NCBI GenBank assembly: GCA_913056415.1
Contig: CAJXNA010000134.1
Location: forward strand, 1-5,863
Length of the DNA stretch: 5,863 nt
DNA from: an uncultured Chloroflexota bacterium
Lineage (GTDB): Bacteria; Chloroflexota; Dehalococcoidia; SM23-28-2; RBG-16-64-32
Reading direction: 5' to 3'
Positions within the stretch are counted from its first letter, which is position 1; every line of letters begins with the position of its first letter. The notes under the pieces were generated by a model. It saw only the letters and a list, made by a program, of their open reading frames with translations, was not told where the DNA came from and did not search any database. A program made the position numbers and the translations under genes. Shown in pieces: positions 5,330 through 5,863 of the stretch.

Positions 5330-5713
5330 CAGGCCCAGAATAATGGTGAATCCGGCAAACTGCTGTAAACGGCGGCTCTGAAAGCGGTGTCCAAAATAGT
5401 CGGCCACGGTGGGTACACGGCTGCGCCGCAAATAGACTCCAAAAAACAGTGTGCCAAGCATGTAGCCGGTTACGGCAATACCGGGGAAAAGCAAATAGGC
5501 GCCAAACTGGCCATCGTAGGTAAACGCCGCCTCGCCCATGAATATGGACGTACTCATCACGCTGGCAACCAGGGTTCCCAGAATCAAAAGCGTAGGTGCT
5601 CGCCGTCCAGCGACAAAATAGTCATCGAGTTTTCTTACGCTGCGTCCGGCATAACTGCCGATCACGACATAAATCAAAATGCTGACGCCGATCGTTACGG
5701 TAAAGAGATCCAT
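5327..5713 (-). pseudogene. Sodium:solute symporter (SSS/SLC5-like), N-terminal 128 residues only
   Basis: The N-terminus is characteristic of SSS transporters: a first hydrophobic segment (4-20), then 'RKLDDYFVAGRRAP' (28-40). Next come two hydrophobic segments (~41-60 with SVMSTSIFMGEAAF, and ~70-94), and 'LRRSRVPTVADYFGHRF' (95-111), matching the intracellular loop after helix 3. Family members have about 480-600 residues and 13-14 helices, so about three quarters is missing. Codon 128 is followed at once by a TGA (5329-5327) supplied by the IS3-family end. The ATG at 5713 has no convincing ribosome site; the frame is also open upstream to the window edge, but those codons lie in the right arm and do not look like protein. 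Not functional as it stands. The substrate cannot be told. Confidence 0.85.
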
Positions 5714-5738
5714 AGTTGGTTGATAGGAAAAAGAAACT

Positions 5739-5814
5739 GCGTTTTCAGAAATGTCCGATAATAGGCATTCGGTCGAGTAGCTGAAGCGTGGAGAAAGACC
5801 CCCCTCGCATTGGG
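5739..5814 (-). repeat. Right inverted arm, uninterrupted
   Basis: This is the intact partner of the split left arm. On the - strand it runs CCCAATGCG ... CTTCAGCTACT ... GAATGCCT ... TTATCGGAC ... GAAAACGC. It differs from the left arm by scattered substitutions, a 3-nt insertion (5804-5806) and a 1-nt gap. It contains CCCCC/GGGGG (5800-5804/5812-5816), which can form a short hairpin. Arms this long could be ends of a transposon or two copies of a dispersed repeat. The 49 bp to its right hold nothing I can identify. Confidence 0.7.
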
Positions 5815-5863
5815 GGAAGTTCGCGAGTACGAGGTACGGGAGCGGTCTTCGCCAAGTCCGATC

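Noticed and set aside
5714..5863. Open - strand frame upstream of the symporter ATG, as an N-terminal extension
   Set aside because: It lies mostly in the right arm, has no start codon in view, and SSS proteins normally begin close to the first helix, as at 5713.

Overview
This is a mosaic window in two parts. The left half (1-3030) is GC-rich and orderly. Four genes lie on the + strand: the end of a LysM-domain protein, the DNA-repair-family protein RadC, a SAM-dependent methyltransferase of the CmoB-like (DUF1698-like) type, and a GT-B glycosyltransferase. LysM and radC are 17 nt apart and probably co-transcribed. The methyltransferase has its own good sigma70-type promoter (extended -10) and a TTG start, and the glycosyltransferase follows 76 nt later as its likely operon partner. 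The base composition suggests a high-GC bacterium. The style would fit, for example, Chloroflexota, but nothing here fixes the phylum.

The right half (about 3061-5863) is a nest of mobile DNA. The outermost structure is a pair of imperfect inverted arms of about 75 bp. The right arm (5739-5814) is intact. The left arm (3061-3093 plus 4513-4551) has been split by a 1.42-kb IS110-family element of the IS1111 type (3094-4512, transposase on the - strand). The split can be reconstructed to the base because the two left pieces rejoin at a CT core to give a copy of the right arm. The element has subterminal inverted repeats, a 356-aa DEDD/Ser transposase and about 250 nt of non-coding DNA after the transposase gene. 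That non-coding DNA contains short stretches matching both sides of the occupied target and both ends of the element, as expected for the bridge RNA (seekRNA) that guides such elements.

Between the arms is lower-GC DNA carrying parts of - strand membrane-protein genes: the N-terminal 128 residues of a sodium:solute symporter (5327-5713) and a C-terminal membrane-protein piece (4609-4917). They are separated by a 411-bp internally deleted IS3-family element (4919-5329) that keeps orfA and both ends but has lost orfB. The flanks of this remnant almost match as a 4-bp duplication (CAAG/CAGG), and the two protein pieces are in the same frame across it. Yet the middle of a normal symporter is missing, so an IS-associated deletion is likely.

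The main points of interest are the readable guide RNA of the IS1111-type element and its insertion into the arm of what may be another, unrecognised mobile unit. This resembles the known habit of IS4321/IS5075 of inserting into transposon ends.
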